Shown here piece after piece: positions 42,744 through 51,753 of a stretch of DNA of 64,000 nt. Every line of letters begins with the position of its first letter. Position 1 is the stretch's first letter. Made by a program: the position numbers and the translations under genes. Under the pieces are notes generated by a model. The model worked only from the letters and a program-made list of their open reading frames with translations. It made no database searches and had not been told where the DNA came from. The stretch comes from 2-12-FULL-40-12 sp964518135 (GTDB taxonomy: Bacteria > Patescibacteriota > Minisyncoccia > Minisyncoccales > 2-12-FULL-40-12), in the NCBI GenBank assembly GCA_964518135.1, contig CAZFEY010000001.1:9189-73188 (forward strand), read 5' to 3'.

Positions 42744-43952
42744 ATGAATAGTTCCAAAGACCGAAAAATTAAAAATATTTTAACAAGGGGCGTGGAAAAG
42801 ATCTACCCTAATAGCGCTGCTCTAGAGGCGGTTTTGAGATCTAGTAAGAAAATCCGGCTTTACAATGGAATTGACCCGACTGGTCATTTGCACTTAGGCC
42901 ACTTATCTGTTTTGAAAAAATTACGCCAATTTCAGGATTTAGGTCATGAGGTTATTGTTTTGATAGGTGATTTCACCGCGACAATTGGTGATCCTACCGA
43001 TAAATATGCGGCCAGAAAGCCTCTAACTAGGAAACAAGCACTGGAAAATGCCAAAAATTATAAAATCCAAATTGGTAAAGTCCTAGATTTTAAAAAACCC
43101 AACGTCAGATTTTTGCATAATGCAAAATGGATTAATAAATTAAAACCAAACGATTTGCTTAAAATATTTTCCCAGTTTACTGTGGCTCGGCTCTTGGAAA
43201 GAGATATGTTTCAAAAGAGAATAAGTGAGGGCAGAGATATTTTATTGCATGAATTTGTGTATCCGGTTTTTCAGGCTTATGACGGCTTGGTTATGAGCGT
43301 GGATTTAGAGATTGGCGGTAACGACCAAACCTTTAATATGCTTCGCGGCAGAGATTTAATGAAAAAAATCAAAAACAAGGAAAAATTTATAATGGCCTTA
43401 AAATTACTAACCGATTCTACTGGCAAAAAAATGGGCAAAACCGATGGTAACTTTGTGTCTTTGTCTGAAGGCCCAGAAGAGATATTTGGTAAAATTATGG
43501 CTTGGCCAGATTCTTTATTGGCAAGCGGCCTTGAGCTTTTAACAGATATTTTTCAAGAAGAGATAGAAAAAATCCTAACCAACCCTAAAAAAGCAAAGGT
43601 TTTATTGGCAAAAGAGATTGTCCGAATTTGTCATAGCGACAAAGAGGCAAATTTGGCCGAAAAAGAGTTTAAAAGGGTTTTTGAAGACAAGCAGGTTCCT
43701 TTCAAAGTGCCAGAAGTTAGAATTGCCCAAAATACACTTTCAATCCTAGATTTATTGGTAAAAATCAAACTAGCCTCATCAAAATCAGAAGCGAAGAGAT
43801 TGATTTTACAAGGAGGGGTAAAAATAGACGGAGTTTTACAAAAAGACTGGAAAGAAATAATTGAAACAAAAAAAGCCGCCGGAGGCGAGTCTCGTAATAA
43901 GCGGGGACAAATTGTCCAAGTTGGCAAGAGAAAGTTTGCAAAAATAATTTAA
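42744..43952 (+). CDS. tyrS: Tyrosyl-tRNA synthetase
   Basis: The 402-residue class I enzyme has the HIGH-type motif in DPTGHLHLGHLSVL (about 44-57) and a KMSKS-type motif KKMGKT (about 228-233). It also has the tyrosine-pocket sequence YDGLVMSVDLEIGGNDQ and a C-terminal S4 RNA-binding domain (about 335-400). It charges tRNA-Tyr. Its end overlaps the convergent ruvC by 4 bp. Confidence 0.95.
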   Translation: MNSSKDRKIKNILTRGVEKIYPNSAALEAVLRSSKKIRLYNGIDPTGHLHLGHLSVLKKLRQFQDLGHEVIVLIGDFTATIGDPTDKYAARKPLTRKQALENAKNYKIQIGKVLDFKKPNVRFLHNAKWINKLKPNDLLKIFSQFTVARLLERDMFQKRISEGRDILLHEFVYPVFQAYDGLVMSVDLEIGGNDQTFNMLRGRDLMKKIKNKEKFIMALKLLTDSTGKKMGKTDGNFVSLSEGPEEIFGKIMAWPDSLLASGLELLTDIFQEEIEKILTNPKKAKVLLAKEIVRICHSDKEANLAEKEFKRVFEDKQVPFKVPEVRIAQNTLSILDLLVKIKLASSKSEAKRLILQGGVKIDGVLQKDWKEIIETKKAAGGESRNKRGQIVQVGKRKFAKII

Positions 43953-44434
43953 GCTTCTTTTATTGCATAAGTTAGAGCTACGGCTAAGGCGTCGGCAACG
44001 TCATCTGTTCGAAGCTGTTCTTTTCTGGGATTGAGCAGTTTTTTTATTTTTTTTTGGATTTCTTTCTTTTCAGCCCTTCCGAATCCAGTCATGGTCATTT
44101 TGACTTGTAGAGGTGTGAAGCTGAAAACAGGAATTTTATTTTTAGCCGCTGTTAATAATATTACGCCACTTGCTTGGCTTACCGGTATAGCGGTTTTTAA
44201 GTTTTTGAAAAAATAAATATTTTCTATGGCCATAACGTTTGGTTTGTGTCTTTTAATCAGTCTGCTAAGGTCGTTATTTATTTTTTTTAATCTGTCTGGT
44301 CTCTCTAATTTTGGGGTGGTTGTAATAAGCCCACACTCTAAACATTTAAAAGGCAATTTATTGTTGCCTTTATTGTGCTTTACTACGCCATATCCGATAC
44401 TTGCTAGTCCCGGATCGATTCCCAGAATAATCAT
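43949..44434 (-). CDS. ruvC: Holliday junction resolvase RuvC
   Basis: The 161-residue protein starts MIILGIDPGLASIGYGVV (first catalytic Asp). It keeps MAIENIYFFKNLKTA (Glu), KMTMTGFGRAEKKEI and DDVADALAVALTYA (final acidic pair). It cuts Holliday junctions at the end of recombination. It follows yebC by 2 bp, a common pairing. RuvA and RuvB are not in the window. Confidence 0.95.
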   Translation of the reverse strand: MIILGIDPGLASIGYGVVKHNKGNNKLPFKCLECGLITTTPKLERPDRLKKINNDLSRLIKRHKPNVMAIENIYFFKNLKTAIPVSQASGVILLTAAKNKIPVFSFTPLQVKMTMTGFGRAEKKEIQKKIKKLLNPRKEQLRTDDVADALAVALTYAIKEA

Positions 44435-44436
44435 AA

Positions 44437-45171
44437 TTAATTTTTAAGATTGGAGTACACCTCTTGGACCGAATCTAGTTCATCTAAACCTTCAAAAAGC
44501 TTTTGGCAAGCGTTTTTCTTTTCTGGGTCTATGTCGATTTCTTCTTTAGCTACCCAATCGAGAGACATGGAATTTGTTTTTATTCCTTGGCTTTCGAGTT
44601 TATTCTTTACCTGGTTTAACTCCTCGGGATTTGTATATACATAAAACTCATCATCGTTCTGCTTAAAATCTTGAGCCCCAGATTCTATCGCTGCTATTTC
44701 CAACTTTTCTTTATCTTGAAAATCTTTTTCTTGTTCTTCGACGCTTAAAACAATACAACCTTTCTTTTCAAACATCCACCTTACAGCGCCCTCGCTTGCT
44801 AATTTGGAATTATTCTGGTTAATAACCTGTTTAATCTCTCCCAATGACCGGTTTTTGTTATCGGTTATACCTTCAATAATGACAGCAATCCCCCCTGGCC
44901 CGAAAAGTTCAAAAGTCATCGCTTCTAGTTGTTCTCCAGCCAACTCTCCCGTGCCTTTCTTGATTGCCCTTTCGATATTGTCTTTGGGCATATTACATTC
45001 CTTAGCTTTTTCAATAGCCAGTCTCAATCCCGCATTAGTTATGGGGTCTCCCCCTCTTTCTTTTGCTGCGATAGATATGGCCTTGGAGAGTTTAGAAAAA
45101 ATCTTGCCGCGCTTATTGTCGGCAATCTCTTTTTTGTATTTAATTGTTTTAAAATGCGAATGACCAGACAT
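44437..45171 (-). CDS. yebC: YebC/PmpR-family protein
   Basis: The 244-residue protein has the full YebC pattern: MSGHSHFKTIKYKKEIADNKRGKIFSKLSKAI at the start, DNIERAIKKGTGE, and FGPGGIAVIIEGITDNKNRS. It is annotated as a transcriptional regulator in some bacteria, and recent work links the family to ribosome stalling at proline stretches. It leads the yebC-ruvC operon. An AATAAAACAAGC/GAATAAG-containing repeat-like stretch lies upstream. Confidence 0.93.
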   Translation of the reverse strand: MSGHSHFKTIKYKKEIADNKRGKIFSKLSKAISIAAKERGGDPITNAGLRLAIEKAKECNMPKDNIERAIKKGTGELAGEQLEAMTFELFGPGGIAVIIEGITDNKNRSLGEIKQVINQNNSKLASEGAVRWMFEKKGCIVLSVEEQEKDFQDKEKLEIAAIESGAQDFKQNDDEFYVYTNPEELNQVKNKLESQGIKTNSMSLDWVAKEEIDIDPEKKNACQKLFEGLDELDSVQEVYSNLKN

Positions 45172-45223
45172 GTTGCAGGCTTATTCTATTGCAATTACAA
45201 GAATAAAACAAGCATTATTTAAT

Positions 45224-46411
45224 TCAAGAATCCTTTTGAGGCGCGGATCTGCTTAAGATTAGTATTATAATGCTGGAGATAATCGCTATAATTAGGGCGA
45301 TAATTGCAGTAGAGAATATACCCCCATTGTTGAAAAACAGAGAACCAACAGTTGCGAGACTAGCTTGGTTATTGTCCGTATTTCTTACCGTCGATTTTTC
45401 GTTCGTGTCGTTTTTTACCACGCTGTCGGTATTAGTTTTTCCAGGGGTTAAATCTTGGCTCCACGCCCAATCATCGCTAAAACGATTGAACGATTTTCCC
45501 TTGGGAGCCGATAAATACTCAACTTTATCAACGGCTGTGCTATTGGGAGAAAACAAAATTAACCCATCAGAATCGTTGTTAAGAGTAATTTTTGTTTGTG
45601 ATTTTGGTAATAACAGAAATTCTTGGGCTGGGATAATGGCTCCTGTTGGTATTTTGTATTTGATAATTTTGCCCTCTATGTCTTGGATCAGCCAGCCAGA
45701 CACATTTGCGTCAAAAACATTTTGATTAAAAAGTTCAATCCATTCTTCCTGTTGAGTAGACGAATCGGGGGCCGGTAAAAATTCGTTGATTATAATACCG
45801 TTTTCTGTATTACTTCCCGCCACCACTTCGTTATCGAGATTAATACTTAATTCTGTTTTGATTTGTAAGTTCTCGATCACGCCGCTGCTGTTTTGTATTT
45901 TTGGCGTGCCCCCAGGGCTTTGGCTGGTTTGCCAATTAACGCCATCGGAACCTGCCATAAGCGGGCTTTTTCGCTCCATTGTTTGTTTTGTAGAATTGTC
46001 TCCCATAAGCCACTCGCCAGAGCCATTGATCTCATCAACAATTGCCTCCGAAGCGTCCTGTAATTGCAGATACTCGCCATTATTACTTAAGGATCCGGTA
46101 TATATTTGGTCCGCGACAATACCAATAACGGAATTGTCATCTGTTCTTTCGAGCAAGAAGTATCCGTTTGCCGGGATAACTCCAGAAAGCTTGATGAGCG
46201 GGGTTTTGTCTGTTGATTTTAATATCCAACCCGTAATATCAATATTGGAGGAGGTATTATTATAAAGCTCTATCCATTCGTCATTTGCCGATGTGGTTGT
46301 GCCCATCCATGCTATTTCATTGATAACAACGCTTGTAGTGGCAAGAATTGGCATTGGCAACACAACAAGACACATTGCCCCAAAAAATAATTTTACATAC
46401 TTTGCATTCAT
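45224..46411 (-). CDS. Exported protein with two lamin-tail domains
   Basis: Start chosen at ATG 46411, because an extended -10 (TGATACAAT, 46427-46420) ends 8 nt upstream; the frame itself continues to 46465. A signal peptide (MNAKYVKLFFGAMCLVVLPMPILA) precedes two lamin-tail (LTD) domains. The first begins VVINEIAWMGTTTSANDEWIELYN; the second begins IIINEFLPAPDSSTQQEEWIELFN. A C-terminal membrane helix (about 365-390) is followed by a short charged tail. LTD proteins of this kind are frequent surface proteins in Patescibacteria; their ligand is unknown. Confidence 0.85.
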   Translation of the reverse strand: MNAKYVKLFFGAMCLVVLPMPILATTSVVINEIAWMGTTTSANDEWIELYNNTSSNIDITGWILKSTDKTPLIKLSGVIPANGYFLLERTDDNSVIGIVADQIYTGSLSNNGEYLQLQDASEAIVDEINGSGEWLMGDNSTKQTMERKSPLMAGSDGVNWQTSQSPGGTPKIQNSSGVIENLQIKTELSINLDNEVVAGSNTENGIIINEFLPAPDSSTQQEEWIELFNQNVFDANVSGWLIQDIEGKIIKYKIPTGAIIPAQEFLLLPKSQTKITLNNDSDGLILFSPNSTAVDKVEYLSAPKGKSFNRFSDDWAWSQDLTPGKTNTDSVVKNDTNEKSTVRNTDNNQASLATVGSLFFNNGGIFSTAIIALIIAIISSIIILILSRSAPQKDS

Positions 46412-46419
46412 TTTTGCGT

Positions 46420-46427
46420 ATTGTATC
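46420..46427 (-). promoter_or_regulatory. Extended -10 box of the lamin-tail protein gene
   Basis: TGATACAAT on the minus strand, with its hexamer 8 nt before ATG 46411. It indicates a leaderless message and supports the chosen start. Confidence 0.55.
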
Positions 46428-46538
46428 AGAAAGGGTTGGGTTGGGCGAGAATCTGGTTTAACCACTCTCCCTTGTTTTTATCTTGAAAATAGAATAGCAT
46501 TGAAAGATATTGGGTTTAGAAACTGGAAAAATGATGTT

Positions 46539-46706
46539 ATGGGAAATAAAAAACTACCAAAAAGCGTAAAGATATATATCAGAAAAGAAAAAGCGCGTAT
46601 CCGCCGTGAAATTTTTGATACACAAAAACAAAAAGAGTTGATAAAAAAGATTTATCAGGACTTGCAATCAGTAGGGTCCGCAAAAGGACACAGTATCTCT
46701 AATTAG
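46539..46706 (+). CDS. Small basic protein of unknown function
   Basis: Start chosen at ATG 46539 for a 55-residue product, MGNKKLPKSVKIYIRKEKAR..., rich in Lys/Arg and helical. The KLPKSVKxxIRxEKARIRRE pattern looks familiar from small conserved proteins of Patescibacteria, but I cannot name a family. The last ten residues (VGSAKGHSIS) look unrelated and run into a tRNA-like remnant, so the C-terminus may be altered. Confidence 0.5.
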   Translation: MGNKKLPKSVKIYIRKEKARIRREIFDTQKQKELIKKIYQDLQSVGSAKGHSISN

Positions 46707-46789
46707 AGGTTCGAATCCGTTTAGTTACCTCTTCAGTGAATTTAGGGCAAGGTCTGACAATGCTTGTCAAAATCTAAGATATCAAATAA

Positions 46790-46811
46790 TCGCCTTCTGG
46801 GCGGTTTTTTG
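46790..46811 (+). terminator. Intrinsic terminator
   Basis: CGCC-TTCTG-GGCG followed by GTTTTTT, 15 bp before the next gene start. Confidence 0.7.
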
Positions 46812-46826
46812 GTAAATTAGAATAAT

Positions 46827-47732
46827 ATGCCATTTATTACTCAAGGTAAAACTAACTGGAAATTTATTTTAGTCGTAGTTGCGTTGGCTTTGGTTGCCGC
46901 TGGTGGGATTCTAGTTCATCAGAATCAATGGTCTCGAGAAAAATACGTGAACATATCCAACGTTACTACGAATTGCGCTAACGAAGGTGAGCGGGTCAGG
47001 GTTGATGGACAAGGTTTTCCTGCAATTTGCTGTTTGAATTTAAAGCCTATGTACGGTTCTGACAGAGAGGACTGTGCCTTACCAGATATGCCTGGCGATA
47101 TCGGGGTTTGTAGTAATTGCGGTGATGGCGTTTGCGAACCACAGAATAATGAAAATAAATGTAATTGCTCGCAGGATTGTTCAGGCATCGAAACAATTAA
47201 TTGGAAAACTTATAAAAACGAAGAATTTGAATTTGAGTTTAATTATCCAAATGATTGGATGAAAACAGGAGAGCCTTGCGATTGGCGGCCGTTTTGTCTC
47301 TATGTCATTGCTTATAACAAATTACCAGACGAGAGCGAAGAAGGTATTTGTCTTGGAGGAATCGATATATGTTACAAGAAAGGATTTGATAGTTATAAAA
47401 ATGCTTTTTCAGAGAGCCGCCTACCACCTAATTATTCCAAAGACAGTTTAATGAAATTCATTAATATTGACGGAAAGAATGCAGGCCAATTAATCAGTTA
47501 CGATGTTCACGGAGGCGATTATGTAATTGAAACACTACTTTTTACTGACGATGTTCGTATTCAGCTTTCACTTGTGTTACCCGTTGAACCATATAAGCCT
47601 CTTCCTGATAACCTTGAGAAGAACCAGGACAGAGAGAAAGATTTGAACAGAGGCATATTTCCCGACGAAGAAACAAAGGAAATGGTGTTAATATATAATC
47701 AGATGTTAAAGAGTTTTCGATTCTTACCTTAG
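46827..47732 (+). CDS. Membrane-anchored exported protein with Cys-rich segment
   Basis: The 301-residue product has one N-terminal membrane helix (about 12-31). A Cys-rich segment follows, containing CSNCGDGVCEP...NKCNCSQDC (about 92-114), a motif seen in many exported proteins of Patescibacteria. A ~180-residue domain then starts WKTYKNEEFEFEFNYPNDW, a pattern seen in exported proteins resembling PsbP-like beta domains. It is likely anchored at the cell surface. No enzymatic residues are recognised. Confidence 0.75.
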   Translation: MPFITQGKTNWKFILVVVALALVAAGGILVHQNQWSREKYVNISNVTTNCANEGERVRVDGQGFPAICCLNLKPMYGSDREDCALPDMPGDIGVCSNCGDGVCEPQNNENKCNCSQDCSGIETINWKTYKNEEFEFEFNYPNDWMKTGEPCDWRPFCLYVIAYNKLPDESEEGICLGGIDICYKKGFDSYKNAFSESRLPPNYSKDSLMKFINIDGKNAGQLISYDVHGGDYVIETLLFTDDVRIQLSLVLPVEPYKPLPDNLEKNQDREKDLNRGIFPDEETKEMVLIYNQMLKSFRFLP

Positions 47733-47785
47733 AAACAGGTTCTAATATTATCCGATATCCGCAGTATGTTGAAATTAATTAAAAT

Positions 47786-47814
47786 AATTGGTCGCTCTTG
47801 TCGAGCAACCAATT
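47786..47814. terminator. Hairpin between convergent genes
   Basis: AATTGGT...GCTC-TTGTC-GAGC...ACCAATT forms an 11-bp stem with one mismatch. T-rich DNA lies on both sides, so it can end both convergent genes. Confidence 0.7.
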
Positions 47815-47839
47815 GTTTATGTGTTGTTTTTCCAGTCTA

Positions 47840-48163
47840 TCATTTTCTGGTTTGGTTTGGCCTGTAGCCTTCTTTTTTCCATCCCATCATTTCTTCGAAC
47901 ATGGGATCTTTTTCAGTGGCTGAAGGTTTTTTGGCCGGAGATTGGCCTGGTGGTTGTTTAGGCTTATTTTCGCCTTTTTTGAAATTCTCGCTGACAGAAA
48001 GTCTTGCGCCGTAATCCGATGGCAAATCGGATGTTGGAGTGGTGGTTGGCGGTTTGGGTACCGCATCTTTCTTGTGCGGATCGTGCATAGATGGTCCTCT
48101 ATTGGCTATTTTTGCCACAACAATAATAGCTACTATTATTGCGCCTATGATTAACCATGTCAT
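47840..48163 (-). CDS. Small single-pass membrane protein
   Basis: The 107-residue product has an N-terminal helix (about 2-20, TWLIIGAIIVAIIVVAKIA) and a long polar, Pro/Lys-rich tail that is probably disordered. A clear AGGAG Shine-Dalgarno precedes ATG 48163, setting it apart from the leaderless genes nearby. No family is recognised. Confidence 0.7.
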   Translation of the reverse strand: MTWLIIGAIIVAIIVVAKIANRGPSMHDPHKKDAVPKPPTTTPTSDLPSDYGARLSVSENFKKGENKPKQPPGQSPAKKPSATEKDPMFEEMMGWKKEGYRPNQTRK

Positions 48164-48250
48164 AGCGGGTCTCCTTTTTTTTGCGTACTTTGGACTATGG
48201 TGAGCTGATTTTATTTATACCTTAGAGAGATTTTTTGTCAATTAAAGGGT

Positions 48251-48278
48251 TTGACAAGGTACTAGATTTTGATAAATT
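48251..48278 (+). promoter_or_regulatory. Promoter of a non-coding unit
   Basis: TTGACA (48251-48256), 16-bp spacer, TAAATT (48273-48278). It would start transcription near 48285. Confidence 0.55.
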
Positions 48279-48284
48279 TAGATT

Positions 48285-48465
48285 GAGGGGGGTGCGGCAT
48301 TGATTGCCTAAGGGCGCGGAATTTAATAAAGGAGGATAGAAAAGACGCGTCGCCAGCGATGCCCAAGCTGACAAGCTTATTCTAGTCGATTTTATTAAGT
48401 CCGATCTCCCCTTACCAAAGAAGAGATTTTTCGCTAGTTGGAAGAGGTTAAAAGACCTCTTTTTT
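48285..48465 (+). ncRNA. Candidate structured small RNA, about 180 nt
   Basis: The unit has a promoter upstream and ends in an intrinsic terminator (AAGAGGT-TAAAAG-ACCTCTT then T-run, 48442-48465). No open frame with a plausible start fits inside. A long helix joins CGGA..TTAATAAA (48317-48330) to TTTATTAA.TCCG (48391-48403), and TAGAA/TTCTA can extend it inward. GGCA-TTGAT-TGCC forms a hairpin near the 5' end. The overall long irregular rod recalls 6S RNA in size and shape, but identity is not established. It could also be a leader of the gene at 48555. Confidence 0.5.
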
Positions 48466-48554
48466 GGTTGGCGAGAATGTATTATAATAAAATAAAGGTC
48501 GCACTTTTATTTTCTAGCACTGGGAGAAAGCATTTATTTGTATTTTTTACCTTT

Positions 48555-48824
48555 ATGGACAAAGAGAATCTTCCAAAAGAAAAGGACTTGATCGGGAAAA
48601 TAACGCACTATTTTGACCATATAGGGGTAGCGGTTATTGAACTTTCAAACCCTCTTAATGTTGGAGATAACGTAAGAGTGGTTGGTGGCGAGACCGACTT
48701 TACCCAACAAATAGAATCCATAGAGCATGACCATAAAAAGATTGATAAGGCCATGCCTGGCGATTCTATCGGTATTGCGATCGGTCAGAAGGTTAGAGAT
48801 GGGTATAGAGTTTACAGGGTATAA
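48555..48824 (+). CDS. Translation elongation factor-like (EF-Tu domain 2-like) protein
   Basis: Start chosen at ATG 48555, giving 89 residues. The sequence LIGKITHYFDHIGVAVIELSNPLNVGDNVRVVGGETDFTQQIESIEHDHKKIDKA matches the small beta-barrel proteins related to EF-Tu domain 2 that are found alone in archaea and Patescibacteria. No GTPase domain is present. The role is unknown. A start further upstream would run into the terminator hairpin, so it is unlikely. Confidence 0.75.
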   Translation: MDKENLPKEKDLIGKITHYFDHIGVAVIELSNPLNVGDNVRVVGGETDFTQQIESIEHDHKKIDKAMPGDSIGIAIGQKVRDGYRVYRV

Positions 48825-48864
48825 AGATTTTAAATTCTAATAAATTTTAACTTCCCCATTTTTT

Positions 48865-49323
48865 ATGGAGCTTTTAAATAATTTTTCAATAGAGATTTTG
48901 TGGCAACTATTCTTCGCTGCGGCGTTAGGCGCCTTGATTGGAACAGAGAGAGAATACAAAAGAAAGGGTGCTGGGTTGCAAACTTATAGCCTGGTTGCTT
49001 TGGGATCTTGTCTTTTTACTGTCGTTTTTGTAACTATGTCTTCTTCCGTAGATTCAACAGGAAGTTCTACTGCGTATGAATCAGCTCGCTTGATTCAAGC
49101 CATTGCTACTGGTATTGGTTTTATAGGGGCGGGAGGGATTTTTAGGCAGGCGTCTGGCCCAATAGGGTTAACTACAGCTACTGGACTGTGGGTTGTGGCT
49201 GCGATTGGGGTTGCGGCGGGGTTTCAACTTTACTTTTTGGCAATAATAGTAGCTATTTTAACCATCGCTATTTTGTTGGGGCTTGGAAGAATAGAAGAAA
49301 AATTTTTTAAATCAAGAGAATAA
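48865..49323 (+). CDS. MgtC/SapB-family membrane protein
   Basis: The 152-residue protein has four to five membrane helices and the conserved MgtC core ALGALIGTEREYKRKGAGLQTYSLVALGSCLF and RLIQAIATGIGFIGAGGIFR. The C-terminal cytoplasmic domain of classical MgtC is absent. Family members modulate magnesium adaptation or membrane ATPase activity; the specific role here is unknown. Confidence 0.88.
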   Translation: MELLNNFSIEILWQLFFAAALGALIGTEREYKRKGAGLQTYSLVALGSCLFTVVFVTMSSSVDSTGSSTAYESARLIQAIATGIGFIGAGGIFRQASGPIGLTTATGLWVVAAIGVAAGFQLYFLAIIVAILTIAILLGLGRIEEKFFKSRE

Positions 49324-49327
49324 ATTT

Positions 49328-49684
49328 GTGCAAGGTCAAAAGATAATTGGTTTGATTCTATTAATACTTGGCATGGCAATTATAGTTTATATTCTTTGGT
49401 ATTCGTTTAATATTTTTACCGCAAAGATATCGCCTCCAGAGATTTTTAAGACCACAACAGAAAGTAATGATAATATTCCTGCGCCCTCTTTAAATTTACA
49501 AGGACTAGGAATTGATTTAGAAAAATTAGCAGGAGAACAAATCCAAAAACAGATAGAATCTGTTATGCCAATGAACGCCGTCCCAAGACTGCTCAACTTG
49601 ATAAGTTGGTCCATTCTTGCCGGGATTTTCATTTTGGGTGGAAGCCAGATTGCCAACATGGGCATAAATTTGATTAAGAAATAG
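49328..49684 (+). CDS. Hypothetical protein with two membrane helices
   Basis: It starts at GTG 49328, 4 bp after the mgtC stop, so the two are probably translated together. The 118-residue product has helices at about 6-27 and 92-114, with a polar external loop rich in Asn/Pro/Gln. No family is recognised. Confidence 0.7.
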   Translation: MQGQKIIGLILLILGMAIIVYILWYSFNIFTAKISPPEIFKTTTESNDNIPAPSLNLQGLGIDLEKLAGEQIQKQIESVMPMNAVPRLLNLISWSILAGIFILGGSQIANMGINLIKK

Positions 49685-49699
49685 GTTGTTGGAAAATAT

Positions 49700-50950
<1,251 letters not shown>

Positions 50951-50971
50951 TTGAAGAGATTTGAATAGGGG

Positions 50972-51048
50972 TTGACAAGTTTAATACAGGGAGTATTATG
51001 AAAATAGGAAACTATAGTATTGACATGCGAATCGCTAGACACTACAAT
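50972..51048 (+). promoter_or_regulatory. Two consecutive consensus promoters upstream of greA
   Basis: P1: TTGACA (50972-50977), 16 bp, TATTAT (50994-50999). P2: TTGACA (51020-51025), 17 bp, TACAAT (51043-51048). Both are near-consensus and direct transcription into a ~150-nt leader that contains a CTGCC/GGCAG hairpin (about 51096-51117) and a short open frame. Confidence 0.75.
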
Positions 51049-51143
51049 AGACCAACCGAAAAAGAAGTACTTACAACTAAGGTATGGTTTTTTTCTGCCC
51101 TTTGCATCAAGGCAGATTACCAACACGAGGGGGTCTAGAAGAA

Positions 51144-51215
51144 ATGAAACACCAGCTTATGGCCAAAAAAGATGATCTTCGCCTCCTCGCCCAGGGAGGC
51201 CTTTTACTCCTATGA
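51144..51215 (+). CDS. 23-codon upstream open reading frame coupled to greA
   Basis: ATG 51144 follows a GAGGGGG purine run and encodes MKHQLMAKKDDLRLLAQGGL plus three leucines. The stop TGA overlaps the greA start (ATGA). The DNA at its end also forms a GCCTCC/GGAGGC hairpin (51181-51199) followed by CTTTT. It could be a coupling peptide or a leader that controls greA; there is no direct evidence that it is translated. Confidence 0.4.
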   Translation: MKHQLMAKKDDLRLLAQGGLLLL

Positions 51216-51691
51216 TGAATCAAAAAAAGTTTTATTTAACAAAAGATGGGTTGGAAAAGATCAAAAAAGAGTACGATAAGCTCAAAAATCTTCGATTGAT
51301 GAAGATTAAAAATGAAGCGCCCCGTACTTGGCAGTCAGAAGATTTAAATCCTGAATACCTTGCTTTTCAGGAAGATTTGAGTTTCTTTGAATCTAGGATT
51401 TACGAGCTAGAACACGTTCTAAAAAATGTAGAACTAATCAAAACCCCTCCAAAAGCGACGCAAGACGCAGTTCAACTGGGGGCCACGGTGACTCTTGAGG
51501 AAGAAGGAGGTAGAGTTAACGAGTTCGTAATCGTTGGGATGCTTGAAGCAAGTCCTGGAGAGGGAAAAATCTCTTCCGATTCTCCTGTTGGCAAAGCTTT
51601 GATAAATAAAAAGAAAGGAGAGGAGGTGGTTATTACTTCTCCTATCAGAGTGGTTTATAGAATTAAGAATATAAAATATCATCTTTCTTAG
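51212..51691 (+). CDS. greA: Transcription elongation factor GreA/GreB family
   Basis: The 159-residue protein has the N-terminal coiled coil (about 1-77, YLTKDGLEKIKKEYDKLKNLR...ESRIYELEHVLKNVELI). The C-terminal FKBP-like domain (about 85-158) keeps VQLGATVTLEEE and SPVGKALINKKKGEEVVI. At the coiled-coil tip the usual acidic residues are recognisable as NPEYLAFQEDLSFFE. It rescues backtracked RNA polymerase. Two starts (51212 and 51215) are possible. Confidence 0.93.
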   Translation: MMNQKKFYLTKDGLEKIKKEYDKLKNLRLMKIKNEAPRTWQSEDLNPEYLAFQEDLSFFESRIYELEHVLKNVELIKTPPKATQDAVQLGATVTLEEEGGRVNEFVIVGMLEASPGEGKISSDSPVGKALINKKKGEEVVITSPIRVVYRIKNIKYHLS

Positions 51692-51718
51692 ATCGGTCGT
51701 CTAGTTTGAAAATGTGTT

Positions 51719-51751
51719 AAAATGAGCTTACTTAAATAGTGAGCTCATTTT
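51719..51751 (+). terminator. Terminator-like hairpin after greA
   Basis: AAAATGAGCT and AGCTCATTTT form a perfect 10-bp stem with a 13-nt loop. It overlaps the GTG-initiated extension of the next frame and so supports ATG 51754 as that gene's start. Confidence 0.65.
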
Positions 51752-51753
51752 CT

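Noticed and set aside
46675..46735. tRNA gene after the small basic protein
   Set aside because: A T-arm-like AGAGG-TTCGAAT-CCGTT is present, but no matching 5' half or anticodon arm was found; at most a remnant.
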